From: Sphaeroforma sirkka
Taxonomy: Eukaryota > Opisthokonta > Ichthyosporea > Ichthyophonida
NCBI GenBank assembly: GCA_001586965.3
Contig: LUCW03000005.1
Location: forward strand, 255,501-319,500
Direction of reading: 5' to 3'
Length of the DNA: 64,000 nt
Within the stretch, counting starts at the first letter, position 1. Every line of letters starts with the position of its first letter. A model generated the notes under the pieces. The model worked only from the letters and a program-made list of their open reading frames with translations. It had not been told where the DNA came from and searched no databases. A program made the translations under genes and the position numbers. Positions 1-8,916 of the stretch are shown here, piece after piece.

Positions 1-173
1 GTCACCGTCATCTCCCCCTGGCTACTGCTGCCCGTGACAATGACCACGGCGTCGGTCACCACGTCCACCAGCCCCTTGTCGTCCAGCATGTCGCTCTCGT
101 CCAGCAGCTTTGTGTTGGTCACGGCTCCGGCCACGATGAGGGCGGACAGGGTTTCGTCGTAAGCGATCTGCAT
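1..173 (-). CDS. Hypothetical protein, 5' part only
   Basis: The reading frame starts at an ATG (complement of 171-173) and runs off the left edge after 57 codons. The visible N-terminus begins MQIAYDETLSALIVAGAV and continues with an acidic stretch and a valine-rich segment. There is no signal peptide, membrane helix or motif that I recognise. A T-run and a TATATAAG-like box lie just upstream. No function can be assigned from this fragment. Confidence 0.6.
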   Translation of the reverse strand, partial: MQIAYDETLSALIVAGAVTNTKLLDESDMLDDKGLVDVVTDAVVIVTGSSSQGEMTV

Positions 174-233
174 CTTGGTCTGTTTTTTTTTTTGATTGTC
201 AAACTTGTGAGATATAAAGACTAACAATGACTG

Positions 234-241
234 CTTATATA
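234..241 (-). promoter_or_regulatory. TATA-like box
   Basis: TATATAAG on the minus strand, about 61 bases before the ATG of the left-edge gene. The same octamer occurs 40-62 bases before two other genes in the window (starts 11205 and 16730), which supports a core-promoter role. This is inferred from position only. Confidence 0.4.
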
Positions 242-300
242 GTCCAAATTTTATTGCTGTTTTAAAGTCGATCGTACACGGCCGATTGATGAAGGCTAGC

Positions 301-1224
301 CTACCGCGGCAGTTTTCGGAAGCACCACGTGTCCTCGTCCTCCATCGCCAGCTGCTCTGGTGTGGCCTCGCCAAAGTCCGGGACGACTGTGGCCACACGG
401 TCATTCGGCTGCTTTATGTACCTGAACGTGTTGCGGATAATGTTCGTGTAGTTGTAGAGGTATACAAACACGTCGTACGTGGCGCGCACATCGCCCAGGG
501 CATCGTGTGCATTGTCAAAGGGCGCGCCGAACAGGTGCGTGAAAAGCTGGGTCAGGTTCGGGCGGCGGCCGGGCGTCTTCTTGGGGTTCCACTCCCCCAC
601 GGCGGCCGGCGTGCCCTCGGGCGGCGGCGCGGCGGGCATGTCCATGAGGCCCGCGGTGAACATGGAGCACGTGTCGACGTACGGGCAGCTGTCGAGCTCC
701 CGGATGTCGCGCCTGCGTTTCAGACGGGCCAGCTCCTGCTGCAGCATGCGGTCGTCGAACGAGTGGTTGTGCGCAACACGCAGGTCGCATGCTTTGAGGT
801 CGGCCATGAACGCGTCGAGCACATCGGCAATGCGGTTGGGGCTCTGCGCGGCCATCTCGTTTGTGATGCCGTGGATCTTTGTGGCACGGGCAGGGATCAC
901 GTAGCCCTCGGGCCGCACAATGTAGTCGCACTCGTACCAGCGCTCCCCCTGCATATCACACAGGGTCCAGGCGAGCTGCACGATCCTGGCATCGCGGCCA
1001 ATGCCGGTGGACTCAATGTCGTAAACCAGGATCGTGGGGTGCTTGTAGGGCAGGTACGGCCGGTCAAAGTAGTCGAGGTCGTAGGCCTCGCGCCAGGCGG
1101 GGCTGTGGATACTCTTGTACTTGCCGCGCGCGAGGGCGGCGAGGCCATCGCTAAAGGTCAGGCTGGTGATGTAGTCGCGGTTAGACTGCCTCGGCATACA
1201 GGTGGTGGGCTTGGACAGGGGCAT
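301..1224 (-). CDS. DEDDh 3'-5' exonuclease (RNase T/DnaQ-like)
   Basis: A 307-residue protein starting at ATG. The exonuclease motifs are in order: ExoI as VYDIESTG (D69, E71), ExoII as VAHNHSFDDRML (D158/D159) and ExoIII as HDALGDVRAT (H241, D246). This is the DEDDh layout of DnaQ, RNase T and related nucleases, which use two metal ions to remove nucleotides from 3' ends. An N-terminal extension of about 60 residues and a loop with a Pro/Ala-rich insert (about 195-225) distinguish it from minimal proofreading subunits. There is no polymerase domain, so it is a stand-alone enzyme; a role in DNA or RNA trimming during replication is inferred. The family call is secure, the substrate unknown. 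Confidence 0.85.
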   Translation of the reverse strand: MPLSKPTTCMPRQSNRDYITSLTFSDGLAALARGKYKSIHSPAWREAYDLDYFDRPYLPYKHPTILVYDIESTGIGRDARIVQLAWTLCDMQGERWYECDYIVRPEGYVIPARATKIHGITNEMAAQSPNRIADVLDAFMADLKACDLRVAHNHSFDDRMLQQELARLKRRRDIRELDSCPYVDTCSMFTAGLMDMPAAPPPEGTPAAVGEWNPKKTPGRRPNLTQLFTHLFGAPFDNAHDALGDVRATYDVFVYLYNYTNIIRNTFRYIKQPNDRVATVVPDFGEATPEQLAMEDEDTWCFRKLPR

Positions 1225-1329
1225 CGTGAATTGTTCTTTTCAGGCAGAGAGTGCGAGAATGAATCTGCCGCAGATTTTGCGGCGGCTTAAATAGTAATTA
1301 TTTTATTTCATTTTTTTTTATAAGGTCAC

Positions 1330-2894
1330 TAGCTGGCGTGGCCTGTCGCTGGAGGGGCCTACAGCCTCGCCGGAGAGACTAGCTGGATGGACCTGGCGAC
1401 CGTGCAACCTCGCTGGAGAGCCTCGCCGGAGAGGCTAGACTAGCTGGAGGGGCCTGCAACCTCACCGGGGAGGCCTGGGCTAGCTGGAGGGGCCTACAGC
1501 CTCGCCGGAGAGACTAGCTGGAGGGACCTGGCGACCGTGCAACCTCGCTGGAGAGCCTCGCCGGAGAGGCTAGACTAGCTGGAGGGGCCTGCAACCTCAC
1601 CGGGGAGGCCTGGGCTAGCTGGGAGGGCCTACAGCCTCGCCGGAGAGACTAGCTGGAGGGACCTGGCGACCGTGCAACCTCGCTGGAGAGCCTCGCCGGA
1701 GAGGCTAGACTAGCTGGAGGGGCCTGCAACCTCACCGGGGAGGCCTGGGCTAGCTGGAGGGGCCTACAGCCTCGCCGGAGAGACTAGCTGGAGGGACCTG
1801 GCGACCGTGCAACCTCGCTGGAGAGCCTCGCCGGAGAGGCCTGGGCTAGCTGGAGGGGCCTACAACCTCGCCGGAGAGCCTCGCCGGAGAGACTAGCTGA
1901 GGGACCTGGCGACCGTGCAACCTCGCTAGAGAGCCTCGCCGGAGAGACTAGCTGGAGGGGCCTGGCGACCATGCAGCCTAGCTGGAGCGGCCTGGAAGAC
2001 TCTGCAACCCCACTGGAGAGGCCTGGCGGCACCACAGCCTAGCTGGAGGGGCCTGGAAGACTCTGCAACCCCACTGGAGAGACCTGGAAGACTCTGCAAC
2101 CCCACTGGAGAGGCCTGGCGGCACCACAGCCTAGCTGGAGGGGCCTGGAAGACTCTGCAGCCTCGCCGGAGGGACTAGCTGGAGGGGCCTGGAAGACTCT
2201 GCAGCCTCGCCGGAGGGACTAGCTGGAGGGGGCTGGAAGACTCTGCAGCCTCGCCGGAGGGACTAGCTGGAGGGACTAGCTGGAGGGACTAGCTGGAGGG
2301 ACTAGCTGGAGGGGCCTGGAAGACTCTGCAGCCTCGCCGGAGGGACTAGCTGGAGGGGCCTGGAAGACTCTGCAGCCTCGCCGGAGGGACCAGCTGGAGG
2401 GACTAGCTGGAGGGACCAGCTGGAGGGGCCTGGAAGACTCTGCAGCCTCGCCGGAGGGACTAGCTGGAGGGCCTGGAAGACTCTGCAGCCTCGCCGGAGG
2501 GACTAGCTGGAGGGACCAGCTGGAGGGACTAGCTGGAGGGGCCTGGAAGACTCTGCAGCCTCGCCGGAGGGACTAGCTGGAGGGACTAGCTGGAGGGACT
2601 AGCTGGAGGGGCCTGGAAGACTCTGCAGCCTCGCCGGAGGGACTAGCTGGAGGGACTAGCTGGAGGGACTAGCTGGAGGGGCCTGGAAGACTCTACAGCC
2701 TCGCCGGAGGGACTAGCTGGATGGACTAGCTGGAGGGACTAGCTGGAGGGGCCTGGAAGACTCTACAGCCTCGCCGGAGGGACTAGCTGGATGGACTAGC
2801 TGGAGGGACCTGGAAGACTCTACAGCCTCACCGGAGGGACTAGCTGGATGGGCCTGGAAGACTCTGCAACCCCACTGGAGAGGCTTGGCGACAC
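1330..2894. repeat. GC-rich tandem repeat field, 45-bp and 135-bp units
   Basis: About 1.5 kb made of variants of CTAGCTGGAGGGGCCTGG, AGACTCTGCAGCCTCGCC and similar blocks. In the left half the period is 135 bp (repeat starts near 1362, 1497, 1632, 1767). In the right half the period is 45 bp, with extra 15-bp pieces (GGGACTAGCTGGAGG) repeated two to four times. 135 = 3 x 45 and 45 = 3 x 15, so the array seems to have grown by nested duplication. Minus-strand frames stay open through parts of it, but composition explains them and no start signal supports a gene. Possible roles are a recombination hot spot or a structural spacer. A short minus-strand frame (about 2820-3008) leaves its left end and is not convincing. 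Confidence 0.85.
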
Positions 2895-3093
2895 CTTAAG
2901 ATATAATTTTTCCTCCAGCGTACGCCGCGGTGGTGGTTCAATCAGTTGATTTGTGTCAAGCGACAGACTAGGTGTGTTTCGTTTTTCAAACATGATGATA
3001 ATCCACAAAAAAAAAATGGCGGGATATTGGCCTGACTATATTCATTTTTTTTTTTTAAAGAAAGTTTATTTTGGACATGTGCTATACACTACG

Positions 3094-3990
3094 CTAAATA
3101 AAATCAGCCAGCTTGACCGGCCCATCGCTCTGGTAGTCGTTGCAGAGTACGCGCATTGCCGTGCGCACCAGCTTGAGCCCGACCACATCGTCTATCCGAT
3201 TCCGCGACATCACGGGGTGGTACCTGAGATCCTTGGCACCCAACTTGTCCACGGGGAGGTGCTTGTACGCCGCCTGGAAGCTGCGGAACACCGGATCTGT
3301 CATGCAGGCCTTGTTCCACGTTGGCGGATTGAGGAACAGGATGACAATCATCAGAGACAGAGCCCACACGTCATAGTACGTGTAGTACGCATTCAAGAAT
3401 GGCGGGGCCCCATTGTCCATATTCGCAATGACCAGGGGGTGCAGGTACTCGGCAGTCCCCGAGAGATTGTCAATGTCAATGTTTTCGATTGCGTCACACG
3501 TCTCAAGGTCCACCAGCGTAGCCACCAGGTTCTCGCCGTAAACCCCCGCCACACATACATTGTCCATCTTGACGTCGCGATGCACATGGTCGTTGTCGTG
3601 CATAAACTTCAGTGCACTCGCAATCTGCTGGACGATCTGGACCTTCTGGTCTACTGAGAGCACGTCGCGACCGATAAGCTCCGTCAGCTCGTCCCCGTGG
3701 TGCTGCAGTGTGAGCATTGTGGTGCCCTCGGCCTTGTTGTACACCGGACGGCCAGCCATCTTGGCAATGTTGGAGTGGTTGCGGAACTTGCGAGTGACAC
3801 AGTACTCGTGTGTGGCAAGATAGGCCATGTCCGGCGGCCCGGCGTACTGCTTGAGCACGCGGTCGCGGAGCACTTTGACGGTCTTGCCATTGTTGCTGAA
3901 CTCGGCCACAACGGACTTGGGGTCAACGTCAAACGGATCACGCAGGCGCTGGAGGTGGTTCACGGCTGCCGAGAGCGTAAGGGCCGTCAT
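3094..3990 (-). CDS. Serine/threonine protein kinase-like protein
   Basis: From the ATG at 3990 the protein has 298 residues. It shows the catalytic loop HRDVKMDN (137-144), a DLE triplet in place of DFG (about 161-163), an activation segment with SGTAEY, and the helix-F motif DVWALSLMIV (about 207-216). The N-lobe is short and a glycine-rich loop is hard to see. The catalytic Asp and Asn are present, so activity is possible, but DFG to DLE is unusual. The frame stays open upstream to about 4140 through a Pro-rich stretch without an ATG. A separate small frame (4095-4307) precedes it, so the true N-terminus is uncertain. The target is unknown; viral kinases of this type often act on virion or host proteins. 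Confidence 0.8.
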   Translation of the reverse strand: MTALTLSAAVNHLQRLRDPFDVDPKSVVAEFSNNGKTVKVLRDRVLKQYAGPPDMAYLATHEYCVTRKFRNHSNIAKMAGRPVYNKAEGTTMLTLQHHGDELTELIGRDVLSVDQKVQIVQQIASALKFMHDNDHVHRDVKMDNVCVAGVYGENLVATLVDLETCDAIENIDIDNLSGTAEYLHPLVIANMDNGAPPFLNAYYTYYDVWALSLMIVILFLNPPTWNKACMTDPVFRSFQAAYKHLPVDKLGAKDLRYHPVMSRNRIDDVVGLKLVRTAMRVLCNDYQSDGPVKLADFI

Positions 3991-4094
3991 GGGCGCATTC
4001 CGCCGGCGCAGAGGGGTTGGTGGGGGGGCCTCCCGCGGAGCGCCAGTGGGGGGCTGGGGGGGGACTCGAGCGACTGGGGCTTGAGGGGGGTGAC

Positions 4095-4307
4095 TCAGGG
4101 GCAGTTGATTGCGCTGCGGATCGCAATGGTGCGCAGACACTCGGGCGTTGGCAGGACAACGGTGGTTCTTGAGGAAACGTCCTCCTGGTCCTGGGGGCCA
4201 TCCGGGTGGGCACAGGGCTGAGCGGGCACTTTGCGGCTCTGCTCATACTCGGACAGGTTGGTGGTGGCCCTACGCTTGTTGGCTAGTACAACTTGTGTAA
4301 CACGCAT
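4095..4307 (-). CDS. Small ORF upstream of the kinase, uncertain
   Basis: A 70-codon ATG frame (MRVTQVVLANKRR...) lying between the likely promoter at 4384-4397 and the kinase ATG. It is polar and basic with no recognised domain. It may be a separate small gene, an upstream ORF, or a 5' part of the kinase gene reached in a different frame. I see no convincing splice pair that would settle this. Confidence 0.35.
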   Translation of the reverse strand: MRVTQVVLANKRRATTNLSEYEQSRKVPAQPCAHPDGPQDQEDVSSRTTVVLPTPECLRTIAIRSAINCP

Positions 4308-4383
4308 CGTATCAATTGGATAGTAGTAATGTTTCCAAAGTGTAAAGAAGAAAAGTGAACATTGTGACAATGTGAATGTTCAA

Positions 4384-4397
4384 TTTATACCCATTTT
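4384..4397 (-). promoter_or_regulatory. TGGGTATAAA promoter-like motif (1 of 3)
   Basis: On the minus strand this reads AAAATGGGTATAAA, 77 bases before the ATG at 4307. Near-identical copies lie before the genes starting at 5170 and 7823. The shared position and strand suggest a core promoter. Confidence 0.5.
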
Positions 4398-4494
4398 TCT
4401 AAATTTTAGAAATCTAGAAATCTTGAGAATACACACTCTCATCGGCGAGCCCTGCCCGATCAAGGGGACAGCCAGCCCCATAAAAACTCATTGA

Positions 4495-4640
4495 TTTTTT
4501 TAGGGTTTAGGATTTTTTATTAATACGCAAAGTTAACATTGATTTTAGGGTTTTTTAAATACGCAAAGTTAACATTGATTTTGTAGGGTTTAGGGTTTTT
4601 TATTAATACGCAAAGTTTTTTTAGAGTTTAGGGTTTTTTA
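4495..4640. repeat. A/T-rich intergenic repeat with TTTAGGG-like motifs
   Basis: Three imperfect copies of a block containing ATACGCAAAGTTAACATTGA, each followed by T-runs and GGGTTTAGGG-type sequence. It fills most of the 335-base gap between the kinase-side small ORF and the zinc-protein gene. No ORF or RNA gene is visible. The TTTAGGG words resemble plant/algal telomere repeats but are too few to be a telomere, and similar words recur elsewhere in the window. Confidence 0.6.
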
Positions 4641-4642
4641 TT

Positions 4643-5170
4643 CTAAGGCATATGATGCCGACACACTCCGTTCCAGGTGTTCCCGGGCTTTCGCTTACAC
4701 GGCTTTCCACTCTTTGTCATGACGCCGCACGTTCTCAGAACCGGAGCTCGCTTCGTAATCTTAGATGCCACGCGCGGCACTCTGGACACAACAACTTGCT
4801 TTGCCGGCCCCGCGTGTTCTGCCAGGAAATCGCGACAGAATTTTTCGTCCTCCGCGGGCTGTTCCCACTGCGTCGTGATAATCTCCGCGATGCGACGATC
4901 ATTTCCCAGATTCCGTTCAGCTAGAAACGCTACAACATCGCACCAATTCTCCACGTCTCTGTTGCGAAACACCTCCAGCAAGCGCATCGTGTTCTTGAAT
5001 GTCTGTTCGTTGTCTGGCACGGCACCGCTCAGCAGGAGGTCACCCACGACCCTGAGCATATCCACGGCATCACCAATGTCAATGGTGTCCCATTCGTCAA
5101 TTCGGCGAGCAAAGCGGTAGTTGTAGGACAGCAGGTCCGATTTGATCGTGTTTTTCAGTGCTTTGGCCAT
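4643..5170 (-). CDS. Hypothetical protein with C-terminal Cys/His zinc motif
   Basis: A 175-residue protein from the ATG at 5170 (an upstream TTG in frame is less likely). The body is helical and charged. The last 30 residues hold C-x10-C-x11-C-x-H-H in a TCGVMTKSGKPCKRKPG context. This resembles the small C-terminal zinc motif (DUF5763-like, with a 'KSGKPCKR' core) seen in several giant-virus proteins, though the family name is from memory. A TGGGTATAAA box lies about 60 bases upstream. The function is unknown; nucleic-acid or protein binding is possible. Confidence 0.65.
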   Translation of the reverse strand: MAKALKNTIKSDLLSYNYRFARRIDEWDTIDIGDAVDMLRVVGDLLLSGAVPDNEQTFKNTMRLLEVFRNRDVENWCDVVAFLAERNLGNDRRIAEIITTQWEQPAEDEKFCRDFLAEHAGPAKQVVVSRVPRVASKITKRAPVLRTCGVMTKSGKPCKRKPGNTWNGVCRHHMP

Positions 5171-5227
5171 CGTGCTTTCTTGTTGTATATATAAGTGAAA
5201 TGAAAAGGACAAGGGTCAAAATGGGCA

Positions 5228-5240
5228 TTTTATACCCAAA
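5228..5240 (-). promoter_or_regulatory. TGGGTATAAA promoter-like motif (2 of 3)
   Basis: The minus strand reads TTTGGGTATAAAA, about 60 bases before the ATG at 5170. It lies beside a roughly 35-base sequence (5278-5312) that is also found near 4440-4475, so gap sequences here have been duplicated. Confidence 0.5.
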
Positions 5241-5297
5241 TATTTTTATTTTTTTTCGGAGTCGGATTTGACCCCTCCATCGGGGACCCCTGTCCGA

Positions 5298-7322
5298 TCA
5301 AGGGGTCAGCAGTGCCAGGACCTGCCGCACGAGCGCCACGTCCGCATTGTACATGATCATGGCGTCAAACCGCTTGTACATGCCGAGGCGCTCGAGGATC
5401 ACGCGCTCCGTCTGCGGCCCCCGGATCACGTCTGCAAAGAGCAGCTTGTAGATGGCGACGACCGTCTGCATGTCCTCCAGGCTCTGCGTGCCGTTAAACA
5501 CAATCTGCCACATGACATGGACTATGAACCTGCAGCAGTCAATGCCAAAGTCGTGGTCCGACGCGCTGATGACCGACTTGTCAAAGTCCACCAGCATGAT
5601 GGTGGGGTCCAGCTGCTTTGCCCGGCTCCGGCGGGCCTTGCTCTTGCGGCTCCCCCGACGCGGCTCATCGGCACTCGCTGGGAACACGTAAATGTTCCAG
5701 GGCACAAGGTCATTGTGCACAAAGCCCGTGCGCTCGTAGAGCGCAAGGTACTGCCGTAGGACCACGCGGGCCACGACGAGGTGTTCCGATGCCGTGAACG
5801 TGTTTTGGAACATTGTCTCGCCGGTCTGGTAGGGGAAGTATACATGAGTTCGTGTGTGGGCGATTGGGACGATGGAAATGCCCGAATCGGCAATGTACTG
5901 CGCAATGTGGTACTCCCGACCCGACAGATCGGCCTTGGAGAAGAACATGCCCCACTTGGCCATGAAAGCCGCCGCATCTGCGGTGTCGCACGACGGGGGC
6001 TCCGGCAGCGGCCCCTGGATGGGGCGGTAGGCGATATCGGGCTCGGCAAGCTCGGTCGGCGGCCACGCGACACCATGGGCGCGTATACAGGACTGGAGAG
6101 CATCAAGCGGCCGGTGCTCCTCGTACAATGCCCGTGCGGCAGCCGCGATGGCCTCACACTCGGCGGGGTGGGCGACACACCACCGGTACTGGCGGTGGAG
6201 GTCCGACAGGTCGGCGCGTACGGGCACAAAGTGCACGTAGGGCTTGAGCAGCTGCTGGTAGTACGTGTACGGAGCCGGGGCCATGGTGCTGGCGACGTGG
6301 AGGATGACCGAGTTCGAGCCCAGGAGCCCGTAGAGGCGGAAGGCGCACGTGTGGCCCTCAATGTTGAGAATGTACTTGTACAGCTCCTGTTGGTCGCGCG
6401 AGGTGACCTGGGCCTTGGTGTGTACCGGGGGCACCTGGACCTCGTTGCCCTGTGCGTCCACCCTGGCCCGGCGGGAGTTTTTCGTGATACCGGCGTCCAG
6501 CCACAGGTCCTCCCCGTTAGCGGCGGCCCGCTCCGCGGCCTCGCCGAGGGCGTGGGCGCGGAGGCGCTGGTTCGTTTCCTCGGTAACGCCGTAGCCGCTG
6601 GCCTGGCCCCTGAAGATGATGGTGTCGCGCTTCTCGGCGAACGGCCGCGGGGGCGCCGTGCCGCGGGGCTGGACGTCGATGGCGAGATCCTCCCAGTTCG
6701 GCACGGGGATGTCGTCGTATGCGGCCGACGAGGTCATGGAGAGGATCGGCAGTGGCGCCACGGGCTCGCCGCTAGGGGAGAGGTTGGTAAAGTAGTACGC
6801 GGGCACGGCCCTGTTCGGAGCTGTACGGAAATATGGATCCATGCGATCCTTTCGGAGATAGCAGTGGTCGCGGATGTTGAGAAAGAAGATCTGGCCGCCG
6901 CCACTGCCGGCGTCGCCGCCGCCGCTGTATGGGGCCGTGGTGACCTTGGCACCCGGCGCGGGGCCTTTGAAGCCGTCGCGGAAGATGTAGTCGCGGAACA
7001 GCTCGACGGTCTTGTTCTTGTTGTGGTCCTGGGCGTCCTTGCGCACGATACCGTTGTTCATCCAGTACCCGTCGTGGACCTTGGGGTCTGATGGGAACAC
7101 GACGCCATCCGACCGACAGTAGGCCTTCTTCGAGAAGGGCACGTAGAGGTTGGGAGTGCCGGTGTAGACAAAGATGCCCTTCTTCAGGTAGTGGTGCATG
7201 TACCGGAATGTGGTGAGCACACGCGTGTTGTAGAAGAGGTCGTCGCCTATAGCCCGACGGAACTGGTCCTCGTCGCCAGCGATGAACACGGCGCCAGAGA
7301 GCTCGGGGTATCGTTCATTCAT
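5298..7322 (-). CDS. GT90 (CAP10-like) glycosyltransferase fused to a kinase-like domain
   Basis: A 674-residue protein starting at ATG. The middle has the GT90/CAP10 signature: KRDTIIFRGQASG (about 235-247), then GSNSVILHVAS (about 335-345), the LLKPYVHFVPVRADLSDL block and a C-terminal helix. GT90 enzymes transfer glucose or xylose to proteins or capsule glycans. The C-terminal quarter is different: HNDLVPWNIYV (about 534-544) and MLVDFDKS (about 577) match the catalytic loop and metal-binding motif of small-molecule/lipopolysaccharide-kinase folds. The N-terminal 200 residues are not recognised. The fusion suggests a bifunctional enzyme that adds sugar and phosphate to a viral glycan, which is an inference. 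Low-complexity basic residues (SRKSKARRSRAK) sit between the two kinase motifs. Confidence 0.8.
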   Translation of the reverse strand: MNERYPELSGAVFIAGDEDQFRRAIGDDLFYNTRVLTTFRYMHHYLKKGIFVYTGTPNLYVPFSKKAYCRSDGVVFPSDPKVHDGYWMNNGIVRKDAQDHNKNKTVELFRDYIFRDGFKGPAPGAKVTTAPYSGGGDAGSGGGQIFFLNIRDHCYLRKDRMDPYFRTAPNRAVPAYYFTNLSPSGEPVAPLPILSMTSSAAYDDIPVPNWEDLAIDVQPRGTAPPRPFAEKRDTIIFRGQASGYGVTEETNQRLRAHALGEAAERAAANGEDLWLDAGITKNSRRARVDAQGNEVQVPPVHTKAQVTSRDQQELYKYILNIEGHTCAFRLYGLLGSNSVILHVASTMAPAPYTYYQQLLKPYVHFVPVRADLSDLHRQYRWCVAHPAECEAIAAAARALYEEHRPLDALQSCIRAHGVAWPPTELAEPDIAYRPIQGPLPEPPSCDTADAAAFMAKWGMFFSKADLSGREYHIAQYIADSGISIVPIAHTRTHVYFPYQTGETMFQNTFTASEHLVVARVVLRQYLALYERTGFVHNDLVPWNIYVFPASADEPRRGSRKSKARRSRAKQLDPTIMLVDFDKSVISASDHDFGIDCCRFIVHVMWQIVFNGTQSLEDMQTVVAIYKLLFADVIRGPQTERVILERLGMYKRFDAMIMYNADVALVRQVLALLTP

Positions 7323-7424
7323 GCTAAAAGGATAAACACTTAAAAAAATAATTCTGAGTGAGTTGAGTCACACTCTTGTTTCAACGATACACAAGCGCAT
7401 TAACGCAATTCATTTTTTTTTATT

Positions 7425-7823
7425 TTAATTTCGAATTTTGAAGCCGTACATGTTCACAGTTTTTCGAACACGGGGATCGAGACTAGTAAATTTTCCCTCA
7501 GAGTTCGGGGAGTTTTCGTAGCTCAGGTGTAGATTGATCCCGTCGTAGTCGGCGTCGTGTAGATACTCGAGATCGATGTCTCGAAACAGGATTCGGAAGG
7601 CGTTTCTCTCGCGCGCCTCGGTGATTTTTGATTTGATCAGCAGACTAGCCTCGTCGATGACCTTGACGACGTCGACGACAAACGAATCAGTGTTCAAGTG
7701 CTTGTACGCTTCCTGGAACTTTTTAAATGATGTTTCAAAACGCGCCACATCCCCCGTTCGCAAGTACGCAACGTAGCCTTTCATCAGGTCTTTCATTTGG
7801 CGGTTGACCATTGTGCAGCACAT
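7425..7823 (-). CDS. Hypothetical protein
   Basis: A 132-residue protein from ATG, preceded by a TGGGTATAAA box. It is mainly helical by composition, with no signal peptide or membrane segment. The segment FKKFQEAYKHLNTDSF resembles FRSFQAAYKHLPVDKL in the C-terminal tail of the kinase at 3094-3990, so the two may share a short interaction module; the match could also be chance. Codon composition is less GC-rich than its neighbours. Confidence 0.65.
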   Translation of the reverse strand: MCCTMVNRQMKDLMKGYVAYLRTGDVARFETSFKKFQEAYKHLNTDSFVVDVVKVIDEASLLIKSKITEARERNAFRILFRDIDLEYLHDADYDGINLHLSYENSPNSEGKFTSLDPRVRKTVNMYGFKIRN

Positions 7824-7902
7824 TTTTTTTTCTTCAATTTGTTTCGAATTGTTTCAATATGTGATGATGTAGAATGAACACAAAACGGACTAGTGTGTTG
7901 TA

Positions 7903-7916
7903 TTTATACCCATTTT
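7903..7916 (-). promoter_or_regulatory. TGGGTATAAA promoter-like motif (3 of 3)
   Basis: The minus strand reads AAAATGGGTATAAA, about 80 bases before the ATG at 7823. It is identical over 14 bases to the copy at 4384-4397. Confidence 0.5.
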
Positions 7917-7925
7917 TTCAAATAT

Positions 7926-8395
7926 TCACACAAAATCACGGGCCACCAATGAGCCCTCATACATGAGCTTTGCAAAGGGGGCATCAATCACACCCGATAC
8001 ATGTGACTTAAGCCCCCAGTACACGCAATCAGCACCATCAATCACACCCGATACATGTGACTTAAGCCCCCCAGTACACACAATCAGCACCATCGAATGG
8101 ACCTGATACATGTGACTTAAGCCCTCAGTACACACAATCAGCACCATCAATCACACCCGATACATGTGACTTAAGCCCCCAGTACACACAATCAGCACCA
8201 TCGAATGGACCTGATACATGTGACTTAAGCCCTCAGTACACACAATCAGCACCATCAATCACACCCGATACATGTGACTTAAGCCCTCAGTACACACAAT
8301 CAGCACCATCAATCACACCCGATACATGTGACTTAAGCCCTCAGTACACACAATCAGCACCATCAATCACACCTGATACATGTGACTTAAGCCGC
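7926..8395. repeat. 54-bp tandem repeats
   Basis: About eight copies of a roughly 54-bp unit containing CCCGATACATGTGACTTAAG and CAGTACACACAATCAGCACC. Two variants alternate, differing at a CATCAATCAC / CATCGAATGG segment. The unit contains ACATGT and CTTAAG palindromes. No start-supported gene runs through it. CTTAAG also occurs in the separate repeat field at 8.92-9.37 kb. Confidence 0.8.
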
Positions 8396-8905
8396 CAACG
8401 CACGCAAAGGCCCTACCGTCCACCCCCCCTGGCCGCTCCATCATTAAGGTCTTCTTCGTGAGGGGGGTATGTCGAGGGGGTCATGTGGGGAGACCCAGAC
8501 CCCCCAGTGGAAAGAGGGGTCTACGAACCTATTTACAGGCCCAGCCCCCCTAGTGGAAAAGCACCCCAGGCCCATTCTTTAAACGACCCAGACCACCCAA
8601 GACCCCAGAGACCCATTGTCAAGAGGGCCGTAGAGTCGTTTGCCCAGCGCTCTGACCCCCAAGGAGCCCAACCCGGCTGAGGGCTCTAGGTCGAGACCGG
8701 TATAGTGAGTCGGGGCAGGGACCTTTAGGGATCTAGGTGGCAGGGGTGCCACGTGGCGGGGATGCCACCGGTGCCTAAAGAGCCCCTGTCTATAGGGTGG
8801 GGTGTACAATCAAGGTATTTGGGTTGATAGGGGACGTCCATGACGGGGCAGACGTGAAACATGAGCCTCCAAGATATAAGCGGTATGGCCCGATGCGCCG
8901 TTTAG
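8396..8905. other. Gap without a convincing gene
   Basis: About 510 bases of GC-rich, G- and C-run-rich sequence between two repeat fields. A 65-codon plus-strand ATG frame (8483-8680) has no domain, leader or composition that supports it. A short G/C-rich duplication (GGCAGGGGTGCCACGTGGCG with a diverged neighbour) is visible near 8740. I see no RNA gene. Confidence 0.5.
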
Positions 8906-8916
8906 TGGCTTAACCG

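Noticed and set aside
286-1290. Long plus-strand frame opposite the exonuclease
   Set aside because: It is the antisense shadow of a gene with clear exonuclease motifs, begins at a TTG and has no domain.
1784-2035. Minus-strand frames inside the 45/135-bp repeats
   Set aside because: The repeat period is a multiple of three, so frames stay open automatically; no start signal or plausible protein.
4501-4640. Chromosome or virus telomere
   Set aside because: Only a few TTTAGGG words, interrupted and flanked by genes on both sides.
5781-7091. 436-codon plus-strand frame opposite the GT90-kinase gene
   Set aside because: High GC leaves antisense frames open; the minus frame has recognisable motifs and an ATG, this one has neither.
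7926-8395. CRISPR array
   Set aside because: The repeats are directly abutting 54-bp units without unique spacers, and no cas genes are present.
8483-8680. 65-codon plus-strand ORF
   Set aside because: ATG start but no domain, promoter or unusual coding signature; lies in a low-information gap between repeat fields.
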